DNA of 41,143 nucleotides, taken from NCBI GenBank assembly GCA_024402475.1, contig JAKSTQ010000022.1, positions 1 to 41,143 on the forward strand, written 5' to 3'. Below, one piece after another: positions 8,542 through 16,697 of the stretch. The notes under the pieces are model-generated. The model did not search any database. It saw only the letters and a program-made list of their open reading frames with translations, and was not told the origin of the DNA. The position numbers and the translations under genes were made by a program. The first letter of the stretch is position 1; each line of letters begins with the position of its first letter. Origin of the DNA: Treponema sp. GTDB taxonomy: Bacteria > Spirochaetota > Spirochaetia > Treponematales > Treponemataceae.

Positions 8542-9720
8542 ATGTTTAATTTATTATGCCGAATATTTGTCAAAAGCAATGACTACTCAAATCCCCAGGT
8601 GCGTACAAAAATCGGAACTGTGGCAGGCGGCCTTGGAATTTTTTTTAACATTCTCCTTTGTGCAACAAAACTTATAGCAGGAATTCTTTCAAAATCAATT
8701 GCCGTTATGGCAGATTCCCTTAATAACCTTAGTGATGCAGCCGGTTCTGTAATTACGATTCTTGGATTCAATCTTGCAAACAAAAAGCCTGACAGGGAGC
8801 ATCCATTTGGACACGGAAGATTTGAATATATTTCAGGGCTCTTTGTTTCTTTCCTTATCCTCCTTATGGGATTTGAACTTTTAAAAGAATCTGTTGTGGC
8901 TCTTATTCATCCGGGACAGGTAAAGACAGATATCGTTACAATCGTAATTCTTGCATTTTCAATTCTGGTAAAGGCATATATGTTCTTCTATAATAAAAGT
9001 GCCGGAAAGAAGATTAATTCAAAAACGATGAATGCAACTGCGGTTGACAGCCTTTCTGACTGTGTTTCTACAGCTGTAGTACTGGCTTATGCAATTTTGC
9101 AGCAGTGTGATGTAGTGCGCAACCTGCCTTTTGGTCTTGACGGTGCCTGTGGTATCTTTGTTGCGTGCTTTATCCTTAAGAATGGTTACGAAGCTTTAAA
9201 AGATACAATTAAACCTCTTCTTGGAACTGCACCAGAAAAAGAATTTATCGATGCGATTGAACAAACAGTTCTTGCCCATAAAGAAATCAGCGGCATCCAT
9301 GACCTTGTGGTTCACGATTATGGTCCCGGCCGCCTTATGATCAGTCTTCATGCAGAAATTGACGGCAGAACTGATATGTTTGTTGCCCATGAGGTTATTG
9401 ACGACATTGAGGCAGAACTTACCGTAAAATTCAACTGTCATACCATAATTCACATGGATCCTGTAGACCTTCATAACCCGGAAATCCAGGAAATCCGCCA
9501 GATGATTCAGAAAGTGGTTACAGAAGTTCATCCAAAACTTTCTGCCCATGATATCCGTGTGGTTCCTGGAAAAGAACATACAAACATTGTATTTGATGTT
9601 GTTCATGATTACGAATGTACTATGACCAATATGCAGATTTATAAAGCAATCTGGGATGCGGTTATTGATATCCGTCCCGATTACAGATGTGCCATAACAT
9701 TCGATACGCCTATGGTATAA
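8542..9720 (+). CDS. Cation diffusion facilitator transporter, probably Mn2+-type
   Basis: This 392-aa CDF exporter has a six-helix membrane domain (about 25-235) and a long cytoplasmic C-terminal ferredoxin-like metal-sensing domain. The hallmark HPFGHGR follows helix 2 (87-93). The transport-site residues read N61xxxD65 in helix 2 (MADSLNNLSD) and D169xxxD173 in helix 5 (AVDSLSD). Zn/Cd exporters use HxxxD in these positions and the Fe/Zn type DxxxD/HxxxD, whereas the ND/DD set is what Mn2+ exporters of the MntE/MneP kind carry, so Mn2+ efflux is the best guess. The C-terminal part (about 300-392) is longer than in FieF and includes an extra histidine-containing module. It is transcribed alone, divergently from lysK. 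Family certain; metal inferred. Confidence 0.92.
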   Translation: MFNLLCRIFVKSNDYSNPQVRTKIGTVAGGLGIFFNILLCATKLIAGILSKSIAVMADSLNNLSDAAGSVITILGFNLANKKPDREHPFGHGRFEYISGLFVSFLILLMGFELLKESVVALIHPGQVKTDIVTIVILAFSILVKAYMFFYNKSAGKKINSKTMNATAVDSLSDCVSTAVVLAYAILQQCDVVRNLPFGLDGACGIFVACFILKNGYEALKDTIKPLLGTAPEKEFIDAIEQTVLAHKEISGIHDLVVHDYGPGRLMISLHAEIDGRTDMFVAHEVIDDIEAELTVKFNCHTIIHMDPVDLHNPEIQEIRQMIQKVVTEVHPKLSAHDIRVVPGKEHTNIVFDVVHDYECTMTNMQIYKAIWDAVIDIRPDYRCAITFDTPMV

Positions 9721-9726
9721 AAGAAA

Positions 9727-9760
9727 AATATGGGGTCTGAATTGATAAAATTCCCATATT
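9727..9760. repeat. Inverted repeat enclosing the -35 of the thrA promoter
   Basis: AATATGGG (9727-9734) and CCCATATT (9753-9760) are perfect 8-bp arms around an 18-nt centre that contains the -35 box. It could serve as an operator for the thrA-ilvN unit, or as a weak terminator for the CDF gene that stops at 9720. No T-run follows, which favours a regulatory role. Confidence 0.4.
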
Positions 9761-9770
9761 ATTGTATAAT
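9742..9770 (+). promoter_or_regulatory. Promoter of thrA-ilvN
   Basis: TTGATA (9742-9747), a 17-bp spacer and TATAAT (9765-9770). The predicted start near 9777 leaves a short leader with an AGAGG Shine-Dalgarno about 8 nt before the ATG at 9809. There is no room for a leader-peptide attenuator. Confidence 0.7.
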
Positions 9771-9808
9771 TTTAGAACTTTAATATTTATAAATTACAGA
9801 GGTTTTAT

Positions 9809-12301
9809 ATGCTTACATTAAAATTCGGCGGAACATCAATGGGTAGCGCCCGCAGAATTCTCGATTCCGCAGATATCATGGTATCTCAGGCACAGCAGGA
9901 CAGAGTCAGTGTTATTGTTTCAGCTGTAGCAGGAATATCAAATAAATTACAGGAAAGTATCGATGGCTGCATTACCGGGAAAACCTCTGAAACCTATATC
10001 TGCCAGATTCGCCAGATTCACGAAGAAATCTGTGCAGAACTTCAGTCTAAACTTCCAGGATTTGATTCAAAGGCAGTAATGCCAAAACTGGAAGAACGCA
10101 TTGCAGAACTTGAAAAACTTCTTAATGCCGTTGTTTCTTTCGGTGAATGTACTCCTACAGCTCACTGTCGCATTATGGGTATGGGCGAACTTATGTGTGT
10201 TCCAATCGTAGAACAGGTTCTTCTTGCAAAACAGCAGAGCGTAATTGTTCTTGATTCACGCAAATTCATTGTAACAACAGGCAACCAGAAAGAAGGTGAT
10301 CCTGATTACGCTAAAACAGCAGAAAATCTTTTGCCATACCGCGACGGCGAATACAAATCTCAGACAAGAATCCTTTTAATGCCAGGATTCGTATGTTCAT
10401 GGGTTGCAGGCTCTGGTAAAGAACCTGTTCCTGGTCTTCTTGGCCGTAACGGTTCAGACTTTTCTGCAGCAATTATCGGTGCCTGCCTTGGTTCAAAGAA
10501 AGTTCAGTTCTGGACAGATGTTGACGGTATTTACACAGCAGATCCACGCATCGTAAAAGACGCAATTATCGTTGATGACATGACATACGAAGAAGCAATG
10601 GAACTTGCATTCTTCGGTTCAAAAGTTCTTCATCCAAAAACACTTGCTCCACTCCAGGCAAAAGGTATCGAAGCATGGAGCCTTAACAGCCAGAAGCCGG
10701 AAGTTCGCGGAACAAGAATCGGTAAAGGACCTTATGATGAATCTAAGGTAGGACCTGTTCGTGGTATTTCCTGCCTTAAAAACACTGCAATGATTTCTGT
10801 AAGCGGAACCGGTATGAAAGGCCGCTCAGGAACTGCAAGCCGTATTTTTGCTGCAGTAAGCCGTGCAGGTGTTTCAATTCTTATGATTACACAGTCTTCT
10901 TCAGAATACACAATTTCTTTCTGTGTTCGTGACGAAGAATCTGATAAAGCAAAAGATGCAATTTCAAAGGAATTTGATCTTGAAATCCGTGATGGAATGA
11001 TTGACCCTGTAGATGTTACAAAGGAATGTGCAATCGTTTCTATCGTCGGAGACGGAATGGTTGCTCATCGTGGTGTTGCAGGCCGTTTCTTTGATGCTCT
11101 TGCAAGCCGTGATGTTAATATTCTTGCAATTGCACAGGGTTCAACAGAACGCTCTATCAGTACAGTAATTAAAGGAGAAAACGGAGACGTGGCAGTACGC
11201 ATTGCACACAGATTCTTCTTCAATACAACTCAGACTATCGAAGTATTTGCATTTGGTGCAGGTAATATCGGCGGAACACTTCTTGACCAGATCCGTGACC
11301 AGCACGATAAACTTCTTGAACAGAATGTTGACATCAAAGTAATGGCAATTTCTACAATCGATGGTCTTATGATCAGCGAAGACGGAATCGATCTTACTAA
11401 CTGGCGTGACCTTACAAAAGACATGCCATTAAAACCAAATGTTGACGACATCATTGAATTCGTAAAAGAAAAGAAACCTCTTAACCCTGTATTTGTTGAC
11501 TGTACAGCAAGTTATGATTTGCCGGAACGTTACCTTGACATTCTTAATGCAGGTATGTCTATTGCAACTCCTAACAAGCGTGCAAACTCAATGAGTATTG
11601 AGTTCTACAATGAACTTCGCCATACAGCAAATAAAATGCACAGACGATTCTTGTACGAAACAAACGTTGGTGCGGGGCTTCCTATTATTGACACATTGCA
11701 GAACCTCTTTAATTCAGGTGATAAACTTGAAGGATTCGAAGGAATCATGTCAGGTTCTCTTTCTTATATCTTTGGCCGCCTTGACGAAGACGTTCCATTT
11801 AGCCAGGCAGTTCTTGAAGCAAAAGAAAAACGCTTTACAGAACCTGACCCACGCGACGACCTTAACGGTATGGACGTTGCCCGCAAGGCACTTATCATTG
11901 CCCGCGAAGCTGGTCACCAGATTGAACTTGATGACATCAAAATTTTCAAGGTATTCCCAGAAAGCTTTGATACAACAGGAACAACAGAAGAATTCCTTAA
12001 ACGCCTTCCAGAAATCGATGACTACTTCAAGAACAAGATTGCTGATCTTAAAAAGCAGGGAAAAGTTCTTCGCATGGGTGCAACAATCAAGGGCGGAGAA
12101 TGCAGCGTAGGAATGATGGAAGTTGGACCGGAAAATCCTTTGTACACAATCAAGGGCGGAGAAAACGCATTTGTATTCCATACAGCACGCTACCAGCCAA
12201 TCCCTCTTACAGTTCGTGGTTATGGAGCAGGTGCAGGCGTAACAGCAGCCGGTGTATTCGGTGATATCTTAAGAACAGTTTCTTTCAACCCTGAAAAATA
12301 G
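9809..12301 (+). CDS. thrA: Bifunctional aspartokinase / homoserine dehydrogenase
   Basis: This 830-aa fusion catalyses the first and third steps from aspartate to threonine, methionine and lysine precursors. The kinase domain opens with KFGGTSMGSA (5-14) and has the FWTDVDGIYTADPR segment near residue 235 typical of aspartokinases. Tandem ACT regulatory domains follow (about 320-465, with SVSGTGMKGRSG and SIVGDGMVAHRG openings). The homoserine dehydrogenase half begins at about 476 with the dinucleotide loop FGAGNIGG. Size and order match E. coli ThrA. It is followed after 29 nt by ilvN and both are probably cotranscribed, linking threonine supply to isoleucine synthesis. Feedback inhibition by threonine is usual for this architecture but cannot be read here. 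Confidence 0.96.
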   Translation: MLTLKFGGTSMGSARRILDSADIMVSQAQQDRVSVIVSAVAGISNKLQESIDGCITGKTSETYICQIRQIHEEICAELQSKLPGFDSKAVMPKLEERIAELEKLLNAVVSFGECTPTAHCRIMGMGELMCVPIVEQVLLAKQQSVIVLDSRKFIVTTGNQKEGDPDYAKTAENLLPYRDGEYKSQTRILLMPGFVCSWVAGSGKEPVPGLLGRNGSDFSAAIIGACLGSKKVQFWTDVDGIYTADPRIVKDAIIVDDMTYEEAMELAFFGSKVLHPKTLAPLQAKGIEAWSLNSQKPEVRGTRIGKGPYDESKVGPVRGISCLKNTAMISVSGTGMKGRSGTASRIFAAVSRAGVSILMITQSSSEYTISFCVRDEESDKAKDAISKEFDLEIRDGMIDPVDVTKECAIVSIVGDGMVAHRGVAGRFFDALASRDVNILAIAQGSTERSISTVIKGENGDVAVRIAHRFFFNTTQTIEVFAFGAGNIGGTLLDQIRDQHDKLLEQNVDIKVMAISTIDGLMISEDGIDLTNWRDLTKDMPLKPNVDDIIEFVKEKKPLNPVFVDCTASYDLPERYLDILNAGMSIATPNKRANSMSIEFYNELRHTANKMHRRFLYETNVGAGLPIIDTLQNLFNSGDKLEGFEGIMSGSLSYIFGRLDEDVPFSQAVLEAKEKRFTEPDPRDDLNGMDVARKALIIAREAGHQIELDDIKIFKVFPESFDTTGTTEEFLKRLPEIDDYFKNKIADLKKQGKVLRMGATIKGGECSVGMMEVGPENPLYTIKGGENAFVFHTARYQPIPLTVRGYGAGAGVTAAGVFGDILRTVSFNPEK

Positions 12302-12330
12302 GGTATAGATTTTTGCAGGAGGAACAGTAA

Positions 12331-12819
12331 ATGGAAAAATATGTATTGTCAGTATTGGTAGAAAACCATGCAGGTGTTTTGAGCCGTGTTTCAGGTCTTT
12401 TCAGCCGCCGCGGTTATAACATTGACAGCCTTACAGTTTGCGAAACAGGAAATCCTGGTCAGTCTCGTATGACAATCGTTGTTAAGGGTGATGAATATAC
12501 ACTGGATCAGATTGTAAAACAGCTTTCCAAACTTGTAGAAGTTACATCTATTGTACACTGTGATTCTGCAAGTACATGTCAGCGTCAGACAGCTTTGATC
12601 AAGGTTAAAGCACCTGGCGAAAAGCGTGCAGTTATTATCGAAACATGTAATATTTTCCGTGCTCACATTGTGGATGTTGGACTTAATTCTGTAATCGTAG
12701 AAGCTACAGGTTCAGAAGATAAAATCGAAAGTCTTATCCGTCTTCTTGAACCATTTGGTATTCTTGAATTTGTTAAGACAGGTCTTACAGCAATGGGCCG
12801 TGGAGAAGAAGTTCTTTAA
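12331..12819 (+). CDS. ilvN: Acetolactate synthase small (regulatory) subunit
   Basis: This 162-aa protein has an N-terminal ACT domain (about 3-77) with the family motif VLVENHAGVLSRVSGLFSRR and GYNIDSL, followed by the C-terminal ACT-like half (about 78-160). It is the regulatory partner of the catalytic acetolactate synthase (IlvB/IlvI), confers valine feedback and stimulates activity. Length matches IlvN/IlvH. A strong AGGAGG site (12317-12322) precedes the ATG. The catalytic subunit gene is not in the window, so the small subunit is separated from its partner and attached to thrA. The symbol could equally be ilvH. Confidence 0.93.
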   Translation: MEKYVLSVLVENHAGVLSRVSGLFSRRGYNIDSLTVCETGNPGQSRMTIVVKGDEYTLDQIVKQLSKLVEVTSIVHCDSASTCQRQTALIKVKAPGEKRAVIIETCNIFRAHIVDVGLNSVIVEATGSEDKIESLIRLLEPFGILEFVKTGLTAMGRGEEVL

Positions 12820-12823
12820 TTTT

Positions 12824-13327
12824 TTACTTCAGGCTTGAACGGCATTTACACCATTTTTCATCCCAGACTTTCCAGTCGTGGGTATTAAGCTCCAGAGTAC
12901 AGGTCATAAAAGATTTTGCAGTGACGTTTTTCTGGAGCTTTATTATTTTAAAATCATTTTCCGGGTATTCACCGCTTGCAGCTTTTTGCGCAAGACCAAA
13001 AATCTCTTTTAGTCCTTTGCCCAAATTCCTCCCATTACCAATACCGAACGGCACATAAAATTTTTCTTCACCACAATCGCTTGTGATTTTCCCGCAAAAC
13101 ATTGCAATGCCAAAAACCATAATCACTTCTTCTACCGAAAAACCCGTAATCCCTTCTTTTGCACAGTTACTGTCACAAAGCGGTTTACTGGTAATGCCTG
13201 CAATAACCGGAATTCTATAAAAGTCATTTAGTTCACAGGACAAAAAATCTTTTGCAATACCGGTAAGTACGCGGATTGTTTCAGGGTGAGGAATGACTGC
13301 AGGTAATAAAAGAGGCTTTAAGGACAT
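12824..13327 (-). CDS. Conserved-looking hypothetical protein, cysteine-rich
   Basis: This 167-aa protein is not assigned to a family. It has no signal peptide or membrane segment. Eight cysteines are spread through it, including CDSNC (about 51-55) and a terminal CKC, and there is a glycine-rich stretch FGIGNGRNLGKG near residue 95. The cysteine pairs might bind metal, but no known zinc or iron-sulfur motif is complete. It is the last gene of a minus-strand operon behind a metallo-hydrolase gene (12-nt gap) and ends 4 nt from the convergent ilvN stop. The ribosome binding site is weak, so translation is probably coupled to the gene before it. Coding status is supported by position in the operon and frame length. 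Confidence 0.7.
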   Translation of the reverse strand: MSLKPLLLPAVIPHPETIRVLTGIAKDFLSCELNDFYRIPVIAGITSKPLCDSNCAKEGITGFSVEEVIMVFGIAMFCGKITSDCGEEKFYVPFGIGNGRNLGKGLKEIFGLAQKAASGEYPENDFKIIKLQKNVTAKSFMTCTLELNTHDWKVWDEKWCKCRSSLK

Positions 13328-13339
13328 CAGGTACTTAAC

Positions 13340-13936
13340 TTAAATTCCAAGTTTTTCCAGTCTGTCATCTACAGGCGGATTAATGCCAAGATTAAAAAGC
13401 CGTTCAGCGCCAACAGTAGTTGGAGGTCCGTGGCCAGGCATTAAAATGGTATCTTCCTGCTGTGAAAGAATTTTTGTCTGGACATTTGTGATAAGAGTTT
13501 TTTCAGAATATTTATTGTTTGTAGAACCGATTCCGCCGGCGCTGATTACATCACCAGTAAAAATTACGCGGCCGATTTTGTAAATCATGGAATCAGGAGT
13601 GTGTCCCGGTAAAGAAGTGTAGGCAACAGAAAGCCCTGCAATTTCTACAACGCCTTCATCACGCAAAACGATTGTGTTCTTGCCTGCAACTTCCCAGTCG
13701 GCCGCGTAGATTTTTGGATTGTAAATTTTCAAAAGAGTTTTCAATCCGTCAACATGGCTTCCGTGATTGTGGGTTACAAGGACAGCAACAAGATTGTATT
13801 TGTCAGATTCAATCTGTTCAATGATGTAGGGAGTAATCTTTCCCGGGTCAATGAGGATTGCTTCTTTTGTAATTTCGTTTGTAACAAGGTAGCAGTTTGA
13901 AAAGCCCTGAATGTTAAGGTAGTAATAAATCTTCAT
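13340..13936 (-). CDS. Metallo-beta-lactamase-fold hydrolase (glyoxalase II-like) with altered metal motif
   Basis: This 198-aa MBL-fold protein resembles the hydroxyacylglutathione hydrolase group. The first metal motif reads THNHGSH (55-61): the three histidines of HxHxDH are present (56, 58, 61) but the aspartate is Ser60. Other ligands are in place: His112 in LPGHTPDS, Asp129 in FTGD and His169 in MPGHGPPT. Loss of the aspartate removes a ligand of the second metal, so the enzyme may be mononuclear or have changed activity. Its ATG overlaps the stop of the pentapeptide gene (TAATG), indicating translational coupling. The substrate is unknown; a thioesterase role is only the family default. 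Confidence 0.88.
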   Translation of the reverse strand: MKIYYYLNIQGFSNCYLVTNEITKEAILIDPGKITPYIIEQIESDKYNLVAVLVTHNHGSHVDGLKTLLKIYNPKIYAADWEVAGKNTIVLRDEGVVEIAGLSVAYTSLPGHTPDSMIYKIGRVIFTGDVISAGGIGSTNNKYSEKTLITNVQTKILSQQEDTILMPGHGPPTTVGAERLFNLGINPPVDDRLEKLGI

Positions 13937-14592
13937 TACATGGGCTCCTTAAGTTCACCGATGAACAGTTCGCTTCCTTCTTTGTCAAAAATTGCTTCTC
14001 GTGTATTTGAATATTTGAACATTACGTTCTGCTGTTCAATGTGAATGAATTCAGTTTTCTTTACGTTGCAGTTTCTGAAAGAAGTATCGATAAGTTTTGC
14101 ACGGACAAATCTTGAGTTGTAAAGATCCGAGTCATCAAAAGACGACTGATAAGACTGAATGCCCGAAAAATTATCCTGAATCATATCACTTCCTGTAAAA
14201 AGTGAATGAGAAAAAATACAGCCTGCAAAAGAAGTACACTGCATGTTTGACTGCAAAAGGTTACAGTCTGCAAAAATTGCAAAGTCAAACATAGACATGC
14301 GGCTTCTAAAACCAGTTGACTGAAGGTTCACAAATCTGCAGTTCATAAAGTTGCAGCCGTAAAAACGCTTGTTGGTCAGGTCAATGTTTTCAAAAGTAAG
14401 GCCTGCTGCATTAAGTCCTACAATCTTGTCATGGTTTTTGATGTAATTGTAGATATCTTCTTTGGCTTTTTCTTTATCTTTTGTATGATTAAAGCAATAT
14501 CCTGATGACTCGATGATTGTTCCGTCTTCGTCAAAAGTAGACAGACTTACATGGAGACATCCGGGTTCAAGACAATTGTTCTGCGAAAACAT
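13936..14592 (-). CDS. Pentapeptide-repeat protein
   Basis: This 218-aa protein has a central region (about 60-185) made of pentapeptide repeats of the A(D/N)LxX type in divergent form, such as LTFENIDLTNKRFYGCNF and FRSRMSMFDFAIFADCNL. These fold as a right-handed quadrilateral beta-helix. No signal peptide is seen, so it should be cytoplasmic. The N-terminal 55 residues contain CLEPGC and may be a small separate domain. It is the first gene of the operon with the MBL hydrolase and the cysteine-rich protein. Function cannot be inferred: some relatives mimic DNA and protect gyrase, most are unknown. It probably starts transcription at the ATG (see promoter). Confidence 0.85.
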   Translation of the reverse strand: MFSQNNCLEPGCLHVSLSTFDEDGTIIESSGYCFNHTKDKEKAKEDIYNYIKNHDKIVGLNAAGLTFENIDLTNKRFYGCNFMNCRFVNLQSTGFRSRMSMFDFAIFADCNLLQSNMQCTSFAGCIFSHSLFTGSDMIQDNFSGIQSYQSSFDDSDLYNSRFVRAKLIDTSFRNCNVKKTEFIHIEQQNVMFKYSNTREAIFDKEGSELFIGELKEPM

Positions 14593-14598
14593 ACTTAT

Positions 14599-14627
14599 AT
14601 GTTAAGGTATTGTGTTTAATTAGTCAA
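14599..14627 (-). promoter_or_regulatory. Promoter of the pentapeptide operon, probably leaderless
   Basis: On the minus strand TTGACT (14627-14622), a 17-bp spacer and TAACAT (14604-14599) end 6 nt before the ATG (14592). No Shine-Dalgarno is present. The -10 is only a 4/6 match, so this is a weaker case than lysK. Confidence 0.45.
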
Positions 14628-14665
14628 ATGATTAAAATTGAATTCACGTGTGGAGGAATGTTTTA

Positions 14666-15439
14666 ATGTCAGTTGACTTTGCTTTTATAGATTCAGGAGT
14701 AGGGGGAATCCCTTATCTTGCACACCTGAAACAGATGTGTCCTGCTGCAAAATGTGTTTACTTTGCTGACAATAAAAATTTTCCATATGGAACAAAATCT
14801 CATCAGGAAATCCTTGACTGCGTAACAGAACTTACCAGAAAAATCATCAGTGAATACAATCCCGGCGCAATCGTTATTGCCTGCAATACAATTTCTGTAA
14901 ATTCTCTGGACTGGCTTAGAAAAACTTTTCCTGATACACCAATCATCGGAACTGTTCCTGCAATAAAACTTGCTGCAAGCATTACACGCAATAAAAAAAT
15001 CGGACTTCTTGCAACACAGGCAACAATCAATAATCCTTATACTCAGAATTTAAAAAATGAATTTGCTTCAGACTGTCAGTTTGTTCTTCGCGGAGATACA
15101 CAGCTGATTGACTTTATCGAAAAGCATTCTTTTACAGCAACCCGTCAGGAATGTATCGAAGCTTCAATGCCCGCAGTACATTTCTTTAAGGAACAGGGCT
15201 GTGATACAGTAATTCTTGCCTGTACTCATTTTTTGAATATTGCAGAAGAAATTCAGGAAGCTGCCGGAAACGAAATTAAGGTAGTAGATTCGGTGGACGG
15301 AGTTACCCGCCGTGCACTGGATGTACATAAAGTTGAACCGTCTTCGGAGAATCCTCAGACGGTTCTTGTTACGACCGGAACAAACTTCAAGGAAGAATAC
15401 GATGAAGTTTGCCGTAAGTATGATATGAAATATCTGTAA
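14666..15439 (+). CDS. murI: Glutamate racemase
   Basis: This 257-aa enzyme makes D-glutamate for peptidoglycan. It has DSGVGGIPYL (9-18), the first catalytic cysteine in ACNTIS (Cys73), and the second in ACTHF (Cys186, His188), all in the expected order. The start chosen is ATG 14666 because GGAGG (14652-14656) lies 9 nt upstream. The longer frame from GTG 14648 would place the ribosome binding site inside the gene and add six residues not in the family. It is divergent from the pentapeptide operon and converges on icd with a 2-bp gap and no terminator between them. Confidence 0.95.
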   Translation: MSVDFAFIDSGVGGIPYLAHLKQMCPAAKCVYFADNKNFPYGTKSHQEILDCVTELTRKIISEYNPGAIVIACNTISVNSLDWLRKTFPDTPIIGTVPAIKLAASITRNKKIGLLATQATINNPYTQNLKNEFASDCQFVLRGDTQLIDFIEKHSFTATRQECIEASMPAVHFFKEQGCDTVILACTHFLNIAEEIQEAAGNEIKVVDSVDGVTRRALDVHKVEPSSENPQTVLVTTGTNFKEEYDEVCRKYDMKYL

Positions 15440-15441
15440 AA

Positions 15442-16641
15442 TTACTGAAGGTTTGCTGCAATTGCATCAATGAATTCCCAGCTGTTAAGAACTTTCTTAG
15501 CAGGAGGATTAGCGATGCGTGCAATGTCACCTGTCATGTAACCGTCTTCGATTGTCTTGAGTGTAGCTTTTTCAAGCTTTTTAGCAAAATCAACCAGATC
15601 CTGTGTACCGTCAAGTTCACCGCGTTTTGCAAGTGCGCCTGTCCATGCAAAAATTGTTGCTACAGGGTTTGTAGAAGTTTTTTCGCCTTTGAGGTAGCGG
15701 TAGTAGTGTTTCTGAACTGTACCGTGGCTTGCTTCAAATTCGTATTTTCCGTCTGGGCTTACAAGAACTGATGTCATCATTGCAAGTGAACCGCATGCAG
15801 AAGCAACCATGTCACTCATAACGTCACCGTCATAGTTCTTTGTTGCCCACATGAATCCGCCTTCTGAACGCATTACGCGTGCAACAGCATCATCAATCAA
15901 TGTGTAGAAGTATTCAATTCCGGCTGCATCAAACTTAGCCTTGAATTCATTTTCGAAAACTTCTGCAAAGATAGCCTTAAAGTTTCCGTCGTATGTCTTT
16001 GAAATTGTATCTTTTGCTCCGAACCATACAGTAAGCTTGCGGTCTAATGCATATGTAAAGCAGCAGCGTGCAAAGTTTTTGATTGATTCGTCAAGGTTAT
16101 GAATACCCTGAATGATACCAGGTCCCTTCATATCCATGATTGTCTTGCGGATTTCTTTTCCGTCAGCACCAGTAAATACCAGTTCTGCTTTTCCAGGTCC
16201 AGGAGTTTTGATTTCGCAGTTTTTGTAAACGTCACCATAAGCGTGGCGGCCAAGTACGATTGGTTTTTCCCAGCAGCTGACTGTTCCATGTACGTTATTT
16301 ACAAAAATCGGTTCACGGAAAACAGTACCGTCAAGTTCTGCACGGATGATGCCGTTAGGGCTTGGTGTAAGCTGCTTGAGTTTGTATTCTTCAACACGAG
16401 CCTGGTTAGAAGTAATTGTAGCACATTTTACACCAACACCAAGACGTTTGATTGCAGCAGCAGATTCGTAAGTGATTTTGTCATCCGAATCATCACGGCT
16501 TTTAAGTCCCAGATCATAGTATTCTGTCTTGAGATCCACAAAAGGCAAAAGGAGTTTGTCCTTGATTACCTGCCATAAAACACGAGTCATTTCGTCGCCA
16601 TCGAGCTCAGCGATGGCATTTTTCATCTGAATTTTAGCCAT
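15442..16641 (-). CDS. icd: Isocitrate dehydrogenase, NADP-type, eukaryote-like subfamily
   Basis: This 399-aa enzyme converts isocitrate to 2-oxoglutarate. It aligns easily with the homodimeric eukaryotic/cytosolic IDH1 type rather than E. coli Icd: DGDEMTRVLW near the start, VGVKCATIT (69-77), SPNGIIR (94-100), TVFRE with Arg109, and GRHAYGD with Arg132, numbered as in human IDH1. Late motifs SEGGFMWATKNYDGDV and HGTVQKHY are also present. In human IDH1 the last motif is GTVTRH, whose Arg and His contact the NADP 2'-phosphate; here Arg is replaced by Lys, a conservative change. No Shine-Dalgarno precedes the ATG. It may supply 2-oxoglutarate for glutamate synthesis. Confidence 0.95.
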   Translation of the reverse strand: MAKIQMKNAIAELDGDEMTRVLWQVIKDKLLLPFVDLKTEYYDLGLKSRDDSDDKITYESAAAIKRLGVGVKCATITSNQARVEEYKLKQLTPSPNGIIRAELDGTVFREPIFVNNVHGTVSCWEKPIVLGRHAYGDVYKNCEIKTPGPGKAELVFTGADGKEIRKTIMDMKGPGIIQGIHNLDESIKNFARCCFTYALDRKLTVWFGAKDTISKTYDGNFKAIFAEVFENEFKAKFDAAGIEYFYTLIDDAVARVMRSEGGFMWATKNYDGDVMSDMVASACGSLAMMTSVLVSPDGKYEFEASHGTVQKHYYRYLKGEKTSTNPVATIFAWTGALAKRGELDGTQDLVDFAKKLEKATLKTIEDGYMTGDIARIANPPAKKVLNSWEFIDAIAANLQ

Positions 16642-16650
16642 AGTGACTTT

Positions 16651-16656
16651 AGTATA
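16651..16656 (-). promoter_or_regulatory. -10 element of icd, possibly leaderless
   Basis: On the minus strand TATACT (16656-16651) ends 9 nt before the icd ATG. No convincing -35 is visible at 16-18 bp upstream and no ribosome binding site lies between. Weak, position-based call. Confidence 0.35.
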
Positions 16657-16697
16657 TATAATTTTCTTTATTTGTGCTACATTTTTTTTGTAGATTT

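Noticed and set aside
14648..14665. Longer murI start at GTG 14648.
   Set aside because: The GGAGG at 14652-14656 would lie inside the gene; ATG 14666 has correct spacing and gives the family-typical N-terminus.
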